Assembly (NCBI GenBank): GCA_015056865.1
Contig: SVFM01000012.1
Span: 1-64,000 of the forward strand
Reading direction: 5' to 3'
Length of the DNA stretch: 64,000 nt
Source of the DNA: Lachnospiraceae bacterium
GTDB lineage: Bacteria; Bacillota; Clostridia; Lachnospirales; Lachnospiraceae
Shown here piece by piece: positions 24,524-33,644 of the stretch. Position numbers and translations under genes: made by a program. Numbering within the stretch: the first letter of the stretch is position 1; each line of letters starts with the position of its first letter. The notes beneath the pieces were generated by a model, which was not told the origin of the DNA, ran no database searches, and worked only from the letters and a program-made list of their open reading frames with translations.

Positions 24524-25673
24524 TTAGCACTTTCAGGATATCCTCATGTGTCATATATTTGTATCCGCCACCCTCGTATGCCGACTCGGCAATCTTAGAA
24601 AGCATCTCTTTTGTTGCTCCAAGTTCACGAAGTGTGAGCGGAATCCCCAGTTCTTTTGCAAAACCTTCAAGGCAAGCGATTCCTTCAAGAGCAATTTCGT
24701 CTTTTGTTTTGCCGGTGGTATCTACACCCCATACATTTTCCGCAAATCGAACAAATTTATCAATTCCTTCTTTGTAGATATACCTGTAATACGGCATTGA
24801 GATCACTGCAAGCCCAAGACCGTGAGGACAATCTGTATATGCACCAAGCTGATGTTCGATATCGTGAACCTCCCAGTCCTGCGTTTTGGAGAGTCCTGTT
24901 ACTGTATTAAGACCAAGGGTTGCACACCACATAATATTACTGCGTGCTTCGTAATCTTCCGGATTTTCAACTGCCTTTCTTGCACTCTTTATAAGAGACT
25001 TCATAACTGCTTCAATTACATAATCGGTTGTGTTGTCATCATCACCCGAAAAATACTGTTCCATAAGGTGCGACATCACATCAAACACACCACTTACCAT
25101 CTGTATTTTAGGAACAGTGTATGTGAATTCGGGATTTAGAATTGAAAATTTTGGATTAACTTCGGGGCCATATACTCTACCCGCCTTGATAGTCACTTCC
25201 TCGTTTGTGATTACACTTCCACCATTCATTTCTGATGCAGTTCCGGTCATCGTAAGAATTGAGCCAACGGGAACGATCTCATTATCAACATCTTCAAAGT
25301 CAATCCAATATCTCTGCCATGCATCTCCCTTTGCATATGCTGATACCGAAATAGCCTTAGCACAATCGATTACCGAACCGCCGCCAACTGCAAGTATGAA
25401 ATCAATCTTGTTTTCGCGAACTAGTTTCCCGCCTTTCAACACTTGTGCATAGGAGGGATTAGACTTAATTCCAGCAAGCTCGATAACATTTTTACCGCAC
25501 TCATTCAACACCCTTTTGACTTCATCGTAAAGACCAATTTTCTTGATAGAGTTCTTCCCATAGAGAAATAGGATGTTTTTGCCGTAGCTATTTAGTTCAG
25601 ATGGAAGTTTGCTCATGGCATCTTTCCCAAAATATATTTTTGTGGGGTTATGATAAGTGAAATCGTATAACAT
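24510..25673 (-). CDS. Iron-containing alcohol dehydrogenase (butanol dehydrogenase-like)
   Basis: The 387-residue protein is of the group III Fe-ADH family. MLYDFTYHNPTKIYFGKDA starts it; VGGGSVIDCAKAIS forms the nucleotide-binding GGGS loop; TMTGTASEMNGGSV and the metal ligands in FDVMSHLMEQYF, DWEVHDIEHQLGA and DCPHGLGLAV follow. The closest named relatives by pattern are NADPH-dependent YqhD/BdhA-type butanol dehydrogenases. It likely reduces aldehydes to alcohols in fermentation. It is a single gene transcribed toward the GNAT remnant. Confidence 0.9.
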   Translation of the reverse strand: MLYDFTYHNPTKIYFGKDAMSKLPSELNSYGKNILFLYGKNSIKKIGLYDEVKRVLNECGKNVIELAGIKSNPSYAQVLKGGKLVRENKIDFILAVGGGSVIDCAKAISVSAYAKGDAWQRYWIDFEDVDNEIVPVGSILTMTGTASEMNGGSVITNEEVTIKAGRVYGPEVNPKFSILNPEFTYTVPKIQMVSGVFDVMSHLMEQYFSGDDDNTTDYVIEAVMKSLIKSARKAVENPEDYEARSNIMWCATLGLNTVTGLSKTQDWEVHDIEHQLGAYTDCPHGLGLAVISMPYYRYIYKEGIDKFVRFAENVWGVDTTGKTKDEIALEGIACLEGFAKELGIPLTLRELGATKEMLSKIAESAYEGGGYKYMTHEDILKVLKECF

Positions 25674-25803
25674 TTTTATTCCTCCATGTTTACGCTGTTG
25701 ACATTCATTTATTCTATTTTACAATATCACCCCCATTCCTGCAACAATGGATATGTATCCAGCTTCTGTCAAATAATTTACTCCGCGCATAGAGGTTTTG
25801 ATT

Positions 25804-26610
25804 TTAATTCTCTTTGTCGTAATAGACATACTCCTTCAAATCATAGTCATAATAACGGCCCAGATAATCATCGTACAGCCAATGACCCCAAAGGCAAAGC
25901 TGTGACAGCGGGTGTGCTATGAGACCGTCAGCAGCACCAATATGATATATCCCGTTTTCGGTTACACCTACACCGAGCGTTTCATATTTTCCATCAAAAT
26001 TGACTCTGTAGAGTATGCCATACTTCTTGTTGACACGATAATCATAACCATTGTCGGATATCTCAACCAATTCAAAAGCCTCCAAACCACCCAGAGCTTC
26101 CAGTTTTTCTCCCATCTCACAAAACTTTTTTCGTCCGTCCGCCTCCATATTCACAAGGTCTTCTTCCTCAAAGTCATTACTTTTCAACCACTGCTGTTTT
26201 TTGGCTTCAATATCCCAATGGGAATAGGCCTTTGCGTAGTCACCTTCTATCAAGGCGGACATAAAGGCATTTCCATAAGCCAAGGCTTCTTCCTGGGAAT
26301 ACTCTGCAACTTGTTCACTCTGTTTGATTCCAACGAAGAATGCTATGGGAATTAGCAATAGAGTGGCCAAAATAGCAATCAGCCAGTGCATTCGCATTTT
26401 TTTATAACTTTTCTGGAGTTTCTTTAGGGGCTTAATGTCATCCACTTTCTTTTCCGGAGTGCCGATATCGGAGCGAAGATCCGAAAGTATAAGGCTACAG
26501 TGGGAACAATATTTCAAATGTTCCTCGATCAGCGCAGCACTTTCTTCGGAGCATACACTGTCATAATACATTGGCAGCATATCTTCTATAACTTTACAAG
26601 ACATTTTCAT
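25804..26610 (-). CDS. Anti-sigma factor with zf-HC2 domain
   Basis: This 268-residue protein starts with an anti-sigma zinc-finger motif (CKVIEDMLPMYYDSVCSEESAALIEEHLKYCSHC, with His-X3-Cys-X2-Cys). One transmembrane helix at about residues 96-116 (LIAILATLLLIPIAFFVGI) and an extracytoplasmic domain follow. It should hold the ECF sigma factor encoded immediately upstream inactive until a signal arrives. Start ATG overlaps the sigma gene stop by 4 nt. The outer domain is not recognised. Confidence 0.85.
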   Translation of the reverse strand: MKMSCKVIEDMLPMYYDSVCSEESAALIEEHLKYCSHCSLILSDLRSDIGTPEKKVDDIKPLKKLQKSYKKMRMHWLIAILATLLLIPIAFFVGIKQSEQVAEYSQEEALAYGNAFMSALIEGDYAKAYSHWDIEAKKQQWLKSNDFEEEDLVNMEADGRKKFCEMGEKLEALGGLEAFELVEISDNGYDYRVNKKYGILYRVNFDGKYETLGVGVTENGIYHIGAADGLIAHPLSQLCLWGHWLYDDYLGRYYDYDLKEYVYYDKEN

Positions 26611-27083
26611 TTCAGTTCCTCCTTAATTTTCAACCTTGCTCGATGATAAGTGACTCTGGCCCAAGTCTCAGTTTTACCAAACAGTTCTGCAATTTGCTTA
26701 AATGATAGTTCTCCGAAAGTTCGTAGGGAGAAGACTTCTTTATAGGGTTCCTCCAGCGTGTGCAAAACCTTATGGATCGCAAAGGCTGTTTCCCGATCGA
26801 AGAAACTCTCCTCTATACTTCCGTCCCCCGGGAGTAAATCTGTATTGGTGTTTGGATCCAAATGTTTGTCCTTTCGGCACATGGATATGTAGGTATTCTT
26901 CGCAATCTGACACAACCAAACAGACACTTTACATTTGCCGTCAAAGCTGTCCAGCTTTGCCAGTGCCTTGTAGAAAGTTTCTTGGGTTATTTCTTCTGCT
27001 ATAGATTCGTTCCGACAGAGTGATAAGGCATAACGGTACACCTCTCGAAAATATAGGTTATACACTTCTTGGAAATCAGTCAC
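26607..27083 (-). CDS. ECF-type RNA polymerase sigma factor
   Basis: The protein of about 158 residues has sigma-70 region 2 (LYFREVYRYALSLCRNESIAEEITQETFYKAL) and region 4 (FSLRTFGELSFKQIAELFGKTETWARVTYHRA). It is paired with a membrane anti-sigma factor. The start is set at GTG 27083 (VTDFQEVYNLYF), preceded by GGGGGTGAG. The frame is open to 27122, but that extension has no ribosome site. It likely controls a small envelope-stress or similar regulon. Confidence 0.9.
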   Translation of the reverse strand: MTDFQEVYNLYFREVYRYALSLCRNESIAEEITQETFYKALAKLDSFDGKCKVSVWLCQIAKNTYISMCRKDKHLDPNTNTDLLPGDGSIEESFFDRETAFAIHKVLHTLEEPYKEVFSLRTFGELSFKQIAELFGKTETWARVTYHRARLKIKEELK

Positions 27084-27122
27084 TTTCTCACCCCCTTCAC
27101 CTCTATGACGCAGGAAAAACAA

Positions 27123-27406
27123 TTTTGTTACAAAAATTTTTATCCTTTTATTGTATCATCAAAAAACAGCCGCTCCATCACGGAAAGGGCTATTTCGACT
27201 ACTTGACAACTTCTTATTTGTCTTCTGCACTTTGTTGTCTTTGTTTTAATATTCTATTGAGCTTTTCTATCTTCCTTTTCCAATACGGGATAAATAAAAT
27301 CAATGCAGTAATTATCGCAAGAATTTTTGCCAGAGAAACACCCTGCAAGCATAAATTCTTGCAGGGTGTTTGAAATTGCATTAAAATAGTGATTCATTTT
27401 AAGTAT
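27123..27406. other. Intergenic stretch with a terminator and a doubtful small ORF
   Basis: No convincing gene is present. On the minus strand an open frame from TTG 27348 to TAA 27214 encodes a 44-residue peptide with one hydrophobic segment (ILAIITALILFIPYW) and a basic tail (KRKIEKLNRILKQRQQ). Its start lies inside the terminator hairpin at 27339-27368 and has no ribosome site. It may be the tail of a lost membrane-protein gene. Confidence 0.35.
27339..27368 (-). terminator. Terminator of the TRAP-type permease operon
   Basis: CACCCTGCAAG and CTTGCAGGGTG form an 11-bp perfect stem with an 8-nt loop, followed by TTTCTCT on the minus strand. It lies about 40 nt after the small membrane protein gene. 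Confidence 0.75.
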
Positions 27407-27700
27407 TTAAACTTCGCTCTTGTTCTTTTGCGCCTGTTTCTTTTCAGGCGTCAGTGCCTTTTCGCCAGCAAGATACATAGCCACCAGACCCAGCAACACC
27501 ATAACAACAGCCAGGTAGATGATAACTGGAATTATATTCTTGTAGATGACGGTGCAAATAGCGGTGGCCACATCGCCACCAATAAAGAGTGCAACTACAT
27601 AGCCAAAGAAAGTTAATCCGCCGGCAAACAATGCAACCATGATACCATAACCGAAAATAGTCTTAAGCGCATTAGAAAGCTTCTTGCAAAATTCTTTCAT
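27407..27700 (-). CDS. Small membrane protein partnered with a TRAP-type permease
   Basis: The 97-residue protein has two or three membrane segments (GIMVALFAGGLTFFGYVVALF and VIIYLAVVMVLLGLVAMYLAG) and a Lys-rich C-terminus (KKQAQKNKSEV). It lies 12 nt downstream of the large permease gene. It may be the small (DctQ-like) subunit, although it is shorter than the usual 150-180 residues and not clearly homologous. No substrate-binding protein gene is adjacent. Confidence 0.6.
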   Translation of the reverse strand: MKEFCKKLSNALKTIFGYGIMVALFAGGLTFFGYVVALFIGGDVATAICTVIYKNIIPVIIYLAVVMVLLGLVAMYLAGEKALTPEKKQAQKNKSEV

Positions 27701-27712
27701 AATATTCCTCCC

Positions 27713-29077
27713 TTATAACCCGAAGATAGGCAACCAGCCCATCAGAATGATAACCTGTAAGATAAACTGAGCAGCCACCCACCACAGATTGTTCTTAAAG
27801 GTCTTACTAAAATCCGACTCAGCAATAGTCATACCTGCATACATACCCAAACCCAAAGGCGGGGTGATACCGCACATAACACCACAGATACATGGCAGCA
27901 TAGCAGCCGCCAGTAACGGATCAACACCAACATTGGCCAACAGTGTGATGAACACAGGCCCAAAGATAACCACCTGTGAGGAACCGGGTACAACCATGCC
28001 AATTACACAGGTGATGGCACAAATGGCCAATACCATTCCAAACTTACCGAAATTCCAGGTAGTCATTAACTCACCCAGCGATTCGGCAACACCCAAATCC
28101 TCGAACATAGCTCCAATCATATAACCAAATACACACACGCCGATAGCAGGAGAAATTGACTTGACACCATCTGCAAACATCTTTGCAATCTTGTTGGGAG
28201 TGATGTTTGATTTATCTCTTACAATCAGACAAGCATACAAGGAAGATATACCTGCCACAAACAACAGTACAGATTTGGATAGGTATTTAGCACCGTCAGC
28301 ACCCAGACGGGATACGAAGAAATTGTCGGAAAACGCTGCATCCAGAACAAACGGTAAAAGGATGACTAACGGCAACAACAATGCTTGCCAACCCGCCTTG
28401 AAAGTTTCCTTTAGATTGGGAAGTTCTTCCTTGCTCATGGGTTTTACCTTATAATATTTGCAGAAAGCCCACACCATAATCAGCCGTTGCGCAATAAACC
28501 ACATGGAAACACCCCATAACACGATCCACAACTGGGCTTGGGTTACATCGGCAATGCCGGCACCGGTAGCAAAGGTTGTAAACGCAGCCATTGCCGCTAC
28601 GATGTTTGATGAAGGAGGGATTAAATTACCCAAATAACTGGCATTGGACTCAATATTGGCAGCCAGTTCAGCAGGGAATCCGGTGCGCTTCATAGCAGGA
28701 ATAGTCAAAGTGCCAGTAGCCATTACATTTCCGGGACCCGAACCTGACAGTGCGCCCATAAAAGAACTAGCGATAACAGCCGTATATCCAGCACCACCTC
28801 TTACGCGTCCAATCAAGGACAAGATGACTGCAATACAGCTATCCACAATTTTTGTTTTTGTAAGCAGAATGGACAAAGCAACGAATGCAACCATTGAATA
28901 CAGCAACGAGGTGGATAAGCCCTCATTGATGTAGGTCAGGACGTTGCCCCAAGTACCCGTAACCGTCAGTAGCACGATAAAAGCCAAAAGAACAGCCTCG
29001 TAAACTGGACGTTTGAAAGCCAAGAACCATATGCAGATGACTGCCAACATGATGCCTAAGTACAGTAAAGATTCCAT
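27713..29077 (-). CDS. TRAP-transporter large permease (DctM-like)
   Basis: This 454-residue protein has about 12 membrane segments and the DctM pattern: SSFMGALSGSGPGNVMATG, TLTIPAMKRTGFPAELAAN and ASYLGNLIPPSSN in the first half, and GVMCGITPPLGLGMYAGM in the second-half repeat. TRAP permeases take up organic acids using the sodium gradient with a periplasmic or lipoprotein binding protein, which is missing here. A LysR regulator is divergently transcribed 190 bp away and probably controls it. The substrate is unknown; organic or amino acids are plausible. Confidence 0.8.
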   Translation of the reverse strand: MESLLYLGIMLAVICIWFLAFKRPVYEAVLLAFIVLLTVTGTWGNVLTYINEGLSTSLLYSMVAFVALSILLTKTKIVDSCIAVILSLIGRVRGGAGYTAVIASSFMGALSGSGPGNVMATGTLTIPAMKRTGFPAELAANIESNASYLGNLIPPSSNIVAAMAAFTTFATGAGIADVTQAQLWIVLWGVSMWFIAQRLIMVWAFCKYYKVKPMSKEELPNLKETFKAGWQALLLPLVILLPFVLDAAFSDNFFVSRLGADGAKYLSKSVLLFVAGISSLYACLIVRDKSNITPNKIAKMFADGVKSISPAIGVCVFGYMIGAMFEDLGVAESLGELMTTWNFGKFGMVLAICAITCVIGMVVPGSSQVVIFGPVFITLLANVGVDPLLAAAMLPCICGVMCGITPPLGLGMYAGMTIAESDFSKTFKNNLWWVAAQFILQVIILMGWLPIFGL

Positions 29078-29268
29078 GGTGAAAACTCCTTCTTATTACA
29101 ATTTTGGTTATAATATCTATTCCTTATGTGGAATATTGTAACAGTGTTATTCCTATATGTCAATAGATATCATAATTTTTATGTAATAAGATGTTGATTT
29201 TTATCATGTAAACATGTATTATTAATATAAAGATATATGTATTTCGTAACACGAAGGTGGTTTTGAAT

Positions 29269-30171
29269 ATGAATACAAAGCAAATACAATACGCCTTAGC
29301 CTTGTCAGAAACACTGAGTTTTTCTCAGGTAGCAGAACAACTTGGTATCACCCAGCCCGCCCTCAGCAAACAAATACAGAATATTGAAAAGGAACTGGGT
29401 GTCAAACTGTTTGACCGCAATCACAGTCCATTAACGCTGACACCTGCCGGAGAATATTTTGCCCGCAATGCTCGGGAACTGGTGTACAAAGAGGAGCAAC
29501 TACGTAAGGCTCTCAGCCAATTTAGTTCCGGTGAAAACGGACGTCTTGTCATCGGAGTAACCCCTTTTCGCAGTCTATATCTTATGCCAGAGCTGGTAAA
29601 GAAAATACGCAGCCGGTATCCAGGCGTACAAGTATCACTGCAAGAGACAACCAGCAGCCAATTACGCAAGGAGGCAGCGGAAGGCAAATATGACTTAGCT
29701 ATTGTTAATCTGCCAGTGGACACATCCTTACTGGATGTGACACCGTTAGAGCCTGATATACTAGCGCTGGCGGTCCACAATACTATGACCGGGGATCTGC
29801 CTGCCGCTAATGACGGGCAATACTTGACAGTGGATTTTAAGCAAATTCAGAATCTGCCTTTTGTAGTGCTTAGTACCGGTCAGGAGCTACGGCAACTGTT
29901 CGACGGTCTGTGCGCTGCTGCCGATGTCTATCCGCCAATTGCCGCCGAAGTGAACGGGGTTACATCTGCCTGGGCTATGGCTAGAGCAGGCGTTGGAGTC
30001 GCGTTACTCCCCCTGCAGTTCGTACGTAGTCAACATTTCGATAATAATCTATCTTTATATATTGTTAAGAGCAACCTCTATTCCCGCCAACCTGTTATTG
30101 TTACCCGTCGGGGTCAAGTACGAACGCCCTATGCTGACTTTGCGATTCGTTTATTGACCGAACGTGAATAA
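29269..30171 (+). CDS. LysR-family transcriptional regulator
   Basis: A 300-residue LysR regulator has the winged HTH at residues 1-60 (QIQYALALSETLSFSQVAEQ, GITQPALSKQIQNIEKELG) and a substrate-binding-type effector domain. ATG 29269 is preceded by GAAGGTGG. It is divergent from the TRAP-type permease gene; LysR genes usually regulate the neighbouring divergent operon in response to its substrate. The intergenic region is AT-rich with several TATAAT-like stretches. Confidence 0.9.
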   Translation: MNTKQIQYALALSETLSFSQVAEQLGITQPALSKQIQNIEKELGVKLFDRNHSPLTLTPAGEYFARNARELVYKEEQLRKALSQFSSGENGRLVIGVTPFRSLYLMPELVKKIRSRYPGVQVSLQETTSSQLRKEAAEGKYDLAIVNLPVDTSLLDVTPLEPDILALAVHNTMTGDLPAANDGQYLTVDFKQIQNLPFVVLSTGQELRQLFDGLCAAADVYPPIAAEVNGVTSAWAMARAGVGVALLPLQFVRSQHFDNNLSLYIVKSNLYSRQPVIVTRRGQVRTPYADFAIRLLTERE

Positions 30172-30178
30172 CAACGAA

Positions 30179-30208
30179 CGGCCACAAGGTTTCATCACCT
30201 TGTGGCCG
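30179..30208 (+). terminator. Hairpin at the end of the LysR gene
   Basis: CGGCCACAAGGT pairs perfectly with ACCTTGTGGCCG around a 6-nt loop just after the LysR stop. No T-run follows on the plus strand; on the minus strand TTCGTTGTTATT follows. It may work in both directions. Confidence 0.6.
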
Positions 30209-30212
30209 TCAT

Positions 30213-30333
30213 TATGATTCGAAACACCTTAATGCCGCCTGCCGCAGAACCTGCCATAGTACCTATAAACATCGCCAAGACGAATATGATCTTGGCAAGC
30301 ATGACGAACACGATAATACATGCCTTAATAGCC
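30213..30333 (-). pseudogene. TrkH/KtrB-like potassium transporter fragment
   Basis: The minus strand reads AIKACIIVFVMLAKIIFVL, then MFIGTMAGSAAGGIKVFRI. The last part matches the conserved MFIGG-AGSTGGGIKV-R segment of TrkH/KtrB potassium transporters. Only about 40 residues remain, ending at the terminator hairpin, with no start. It lies just downstream of prfA on the same strand. Confidence 0.4.
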
Positions 30334-31406
30334 TATTCGTTCATCTTTGCCAGTTTTGCTGCCTGATCCGCTGCAATACAAGCATCCAAGATATCCTCAA
30401 TATCACCGTTCATGATCTTATCCAGCTTATACAAAGTCAAGCCGATGCGATGGTCCGTCACCCGTCCCTGAGGGAAATTGTAGGTACGGATCTTCTCAGA
30501 ACGATCTCCGGTACCGATCTGGCTGCGGCGCAGTTCCGCCTCTGCATCATGGCGCTGCTGCTGCTCGATATCGTACAGCTTTGCCTTCAAAAGGGCAAAT
30601 GCCTTCGCTTTATTCTGCAGCTGGGACTTCTCAGTCTGGCTATACACCACAATACCTGTGGGGTAATGGGTCAGACGGACTGCAGAGTCCGTGGTATTAA
30701 CGCACTGTCCGCCGTTACCGGAGGCACGCATGACATCAATACGAATATCTTTGTCATCGATCACAATATCGATATTCTCGTCCACCTCAGGCATCACAGC
30801 CACACTGATGGTGGAAGTATGGATCCGTCCGCCGCTCTCCGTCTCCGGTACACGCTGCACACGATGTACACCGCTTTCATATTTCATCCGTGAATAGGCT
30901 CCCTGCCCGGTGATCATGAACTGCACTTCCTTCATGCCGCCAATACCGATTTCATCCACGTTCATTGTCTCCACTCTCCAGCGGCGTCCCTCCGCATAAT
31001 GCACATACATGCGGTAAATCTCTGCTGCAAACAGGGCGGCCTCATCACCGCCTGCGCCTGCACGTATTTCCACGATAACGTTTTTATCATCATTCGGATC
31101 TTTGGGCAGCAGCAGGATCTTCAGTTCCTGCTCCAGCTCCTCCACACGCTTTTTGCTTCCGCTAAGCTCCTCCTTGAGCATTTCACGCATTTCCTCGTCA
31201 GATTCCTCCTCCAGCATCATCAGAGAATCCTCGATGTCCTGCTTACATTTTTTATATTCCGTATAAGCCTTTACCACCGGCGTCAGATCACTCTGCTCCT
31301 TCATGAGCATGCGAAAACGAGCCTGATTCTCTGTTACTGTAGGCTCATTTAACTCATTCATGATCTCTTCATATCGGTGCAATAAATCATCCAGCTTGTC
31401 AAACAT
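30333..31406 (-). CDS. prfA: Peptide chain release factor 1
   Basis: This 357-residue RF1 recognises UAA and UAG and triggers peptide release through the GGQ motif, seen here as [18 protein letters not shown]. The N-terminal [15 protein letters not shown] helix and [20 protein letters not shown] region are as in bacterial RF1. ATG 31406 is used because the family starts there. The Gln of GGQ is the substrate of PrmC, encoded directly upstream in the same operon. Length is normal (about 357-360). Confidence 0.97.
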   Translation of the reverse strand: MFDKLDDLLHRYEEIMNELNEPTVTENQARFRMLMKEQSDLTPVVKAYTEYKKCKQDIEDSLMMLEEESDEEMREMLKEELSGSKKRVEELEQELKILLLPKDPNDDKNVIVEIRAGAGGDEAALFAAEIYRMYVHYAEGRRWRVETMNVDEIGIGGMKEVQFMITGQGAYSRMKYESGVHRVQRVPETESGGRIHTSTISVAVMPEVDENIDIVIDDKDIRIDVMRASGNGGQCVNTTDSAVRLTHYPTGIVVYSQTEKSQLQNKAKAFALLKAKLYDIEQQQRHDAEAELRRSQIGTGDRSEKIRTYNFPQGRVTDHRIGLTLYKLDKIMNGDIEDILDACIAADQAAKLAKMNE

Positions 31407-31414
31407 ATCTATTT

Positions 31415-32266
31415 CTATCCCTTTCTTTTCCCACACACCACTCTGTCAAGACCGGCGTAATCTTTTATCACTTCCACATCTTGAAACCCGTTTCTCACCA
31501 GAAGGTCGCTGACATCTGCTGCCTGCTCGCAGCCAATTTCAAATAAGAGCCAGCCGCCCGGCTTCAAATACTCTCCAGTCTGCCCCGCAATACAACGGTA
31601 AAAAAACAGCCCGTCCTCTCTTCCATCCAACGCCTGAAGGGGCTCATGATCCCGCACCTCCGGCATCAGCTCATCAATGACCCGGGTTGGAATATAGGGT
31701 GGATTGGAAACAATCATATCATATTTTTCAACGACTTTTTCAAACAGATCGCTCTGCAAGAGGCTAGCGGAGGTCTCCCGGGTACACTTTCCCAACACCT
31801 GTCTACAATTGCCTTCTGCAATCTCCAGTGCCTTGGCAGAAACATCCACACCGATCCCTCTGCACCCTTTCCCATAATAGAGCAGACTGATCAAAATACA
31901 GCCGCTGCCTGTACACATATCCAGAATATTCATGCCCGGCTTCAGAATTTTTAATGCCCGTTCCACCAAAATTTCTGTGTCCTGCCTAGGGATCAGCACA
32001 TGCTCATTTACCTGAAAGCTAAGACCCATAAACTCCTGCTCCCCGGTAATCTGCTGCAGAGGAATCCGCCTTGCCCGAAGTTCCAGCAGGGCCTCAAACT
32101 CCTTCACCTGCTGCTCAGCCACCTCTCTGTCCCCGTGTGCCAGCAGATCACTTCTGGTGGTCCCACACACATGCTCTAACAAGAGTTCTGCATCTAGGGC
32201 GGCATCCGGCACACCTGCTTCCTTCAGCACACTCACACCTTTTTGATAACACTCCCGATACCGCAT
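31415..32266 (-). CDS. prmC: Release factor glutamine methyltransferase
   Basis: This 283-residue SAM-dependent enzyme N5-methylates the Gln of the GGQ motif in release factors. It has an N-terminal helical domain ([29 protein letters not shown]), motif I as [16 protein letters not shown] and the catalytic NPPY in [13 protein letters not shown]. The start overlaps the stop of the DUF1385 gene (TGATG), and prfA follows 8 nt after the stop, so the three are tightly coupled. Confidence 0.97.
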   Translation of the reverse strand: MRYRECYQKGVSVLKEAGVPDAALDAELLLEHVCGTTRSDLLAHGDREVAEQQVKEFEALLELRARRIPLQQITGEQEFMGLSFQVNEHVLIPRQDTEILVERALKILKPGMNILDMCTGSGCILISLLYYGKGCRGIGVDVSAKALEIAEGNCRQVLGKCTRETSASLLQSDLFEKVVEKYDMIVSNPPYIPTRVIDELMPEVRDHEPLQALDGREDGLFFYRCIAGQTGEYLKPGGWLLFEIGCEQAADVSDLLVRNGFQDVEVIKDYAGLDRVVCGKRKG

Positions 32267-33234
32267 CAGGTCAGATCCTCGTCCTGATAATCAAAGTTTT
32301 CTTTCAAAAATTCTTTCCAGTCAAACACAGCCTCCACCGATTTGATCGCTACTTCCACCATATCCTGACGGGGCTCTTTGGTGGTCAGTCTCTGCAAAAG
32401 CATACCCGGAGCAGATAAAATTTTAACGACAAAATTGTCGGTTCTGCCTGCCAGCCGGATCAACTCATAAGATATACCTGCAATGATGGGGATGAGCAAG
32501 ATACGCAAAAGCAGACGATACCCCATATGATCCACTCTGATAAAAAAGAACAGGATAATGCTGACAAACAACACAAAAAACATAAAGCTTGTACCGCACC
32601 TGCGATGCATTCTTGAACTTCTCATCACATTGCTGACAGTAAGCGGCTTTCCCTGCTCAATACAATTGATACACTTGTGCTCCGCTCCATGATACATATA
32701 TAACCGTCGTATATCCTTCATCAATGTAATCGCCAGAATATACACCACAAATATGGCAATACGGATAGCCCCCTCCAAGATCACCATCAAGGAGTCATTC
32801 AAAATATACTCCTCAAACAAGGAAGTCAAATAATAGGGCAAGGCGATAAAGAGTCCCAGTGCCAGTGCTATGGCCAGCACAGTGCTAAACAACATCAACA
32901 TCTTTTCCCCTTTTCCCGGGCCCTTTGCAGAACATACCGGCTTGTCTGCGTCCTCTTCTTTCTCCTCTTTCTCCTCATAAAAAGAGGCTGAAAAGTTCAG
33001 ACACTTGGTACCCAGACGCAGAGAATCTATAAAATTAAAGACACCTCTGATAAAGGGAATGTCCTTCAGCTTCTTGCCGTGGAGAAATCCCTGATAGTTT
33101 TCTATCTCAACCTCTATTTCACCATCCGGCTTTCTCACAGCTACCGCGTAACGCTCACCATTTTTCATCATCACGCCTTCCAATACAGCCTGTCCGCCGA
33201 TTCCCGAATATAGGTTACATTTCTTCCTTTTCAT
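32266..33234 (-). CDS. DUF1385 membrane protein
   Basis: The protein of about 322 residues begins with a conserved GIGGQAVLEGVMMKNGERYAVAVRKPDG segment, followed by FIRGVFNFIDSLRLGTK and at least four membrane helices. YHGAEHKCINCIEQG carries conserved His/Cys residues and SRMHRRCGTSFM follows. DUF1385 (YqhQ-like) proteins are near-universal in Clostridia next to prmC and rpmE; their function is not firmly known. ATG 33234 is preceded by CAGGAG. The Glu-rich insert around residues 86-95 is variable in the family. Confidence 0.85.
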   Translation of the reverse strand: MKRKKCNLYSGIGGQAVLEGVMMKNGERYAVAVRKPDGEIEVEIENYQGFLHGKKLKDIPFIRGVFNFIDSLRLGTKCLNFSASFYEEKEEKEEDADKPVCSAKGPGKGEKMLMLFSTVLAIALALGLFIALPYYLTSLFEEYILNDSLMVILEGAIRIAIFVVYILAITLMKDIRRLYMYHGAEHKCINCIEQGKPLTVSNVMRSSRMHRRCGTSFMFFVLFVSIILFFFIRVDHMGYRLLLRILLIPIIAGISYELIRLAGRTDNFVVKILSAPGMLLQRLTTKEPRQDMVEVAIKSVEAVFDWKEFLKENFDYQDEDLT

Positions 33235-33273
33235 ACTTTTCTCCTGCTTTTGCAATTTCTCCGTGATTTAAGA

Positions 33274-33302
33274 AAGGTTGAGATATATACCTCAACCTTT
33301 TC
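33274..33302 (-). terminator. Terminator of rpmE
   Basis: AAAGGTTGAG and CTCAACCTTT form a stem followed by T residues on the minus strand, between rpmE and the DUF1385 gene. Read-through or a separate promoter must serve the downstream operon. Confidence 0.7.
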
Positions 33303-33324
33303 AGACTTATTCGCAGCAATTTAC

Positions 33325-33534
33325 TTATTTCACGCCATACTTTCTGTTGAACTTATCGATACGTCCGTCAGCTCTTGCAGTCTTCTGCTGACCGGTATAG
33401 AATGAATGGCACTTGGAACATACTTCCACGTGAATTTCCTTCTTGGTAGAACCTGTCACAAATGTGTTGCCGCAGTTACAAGTTACGGTTGCCTGATAGT
33501 ACTGGGGATGGATTCCTTCTTTCATCTCTTTCAC
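33325..33534 (-). CDS. rpmE: 50S ribosomal protein L31, zinc type
   Basis: The 69-residue L31 starts [20 protein letters not shown] and keeps the Cys residues of the zinc-binding form (CNCG and [10 protein letters not shown]). It is a ribosome surface protein of the large subunit. The gene may start at MKEGIHP, three codons in, which is the family norm. It lies between rho and the DUF1385-prmC-prfA operon, the usual Clostridia order. Confidence 0.97.
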   Translation of the reverse strand: MKEMKEGIHPQYYQATVTCNCGNTFVTGSTKKEIHVEVCSKCHSFYTGQQKTARADGRIDKFNRKYGVK

Positions 33535-33644
33535 CTCTCTATATATTTAAGTATATTATGCATTGTTCTCATCCGCACTGCTTATGCCACCACAAACAGC
33601 GTTCTCATTATAGCATGCTTAAACCACATATGCAAGTTGTTTTT

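Noticed and set aside
27214-27348. 44-codon minus-strand ORF encoding a hydrophobic segment and basic tail
   Set aside because: Its only start lies in a terminator hairpin and has no ribosome site; probably a chance frame or a gene remnant.
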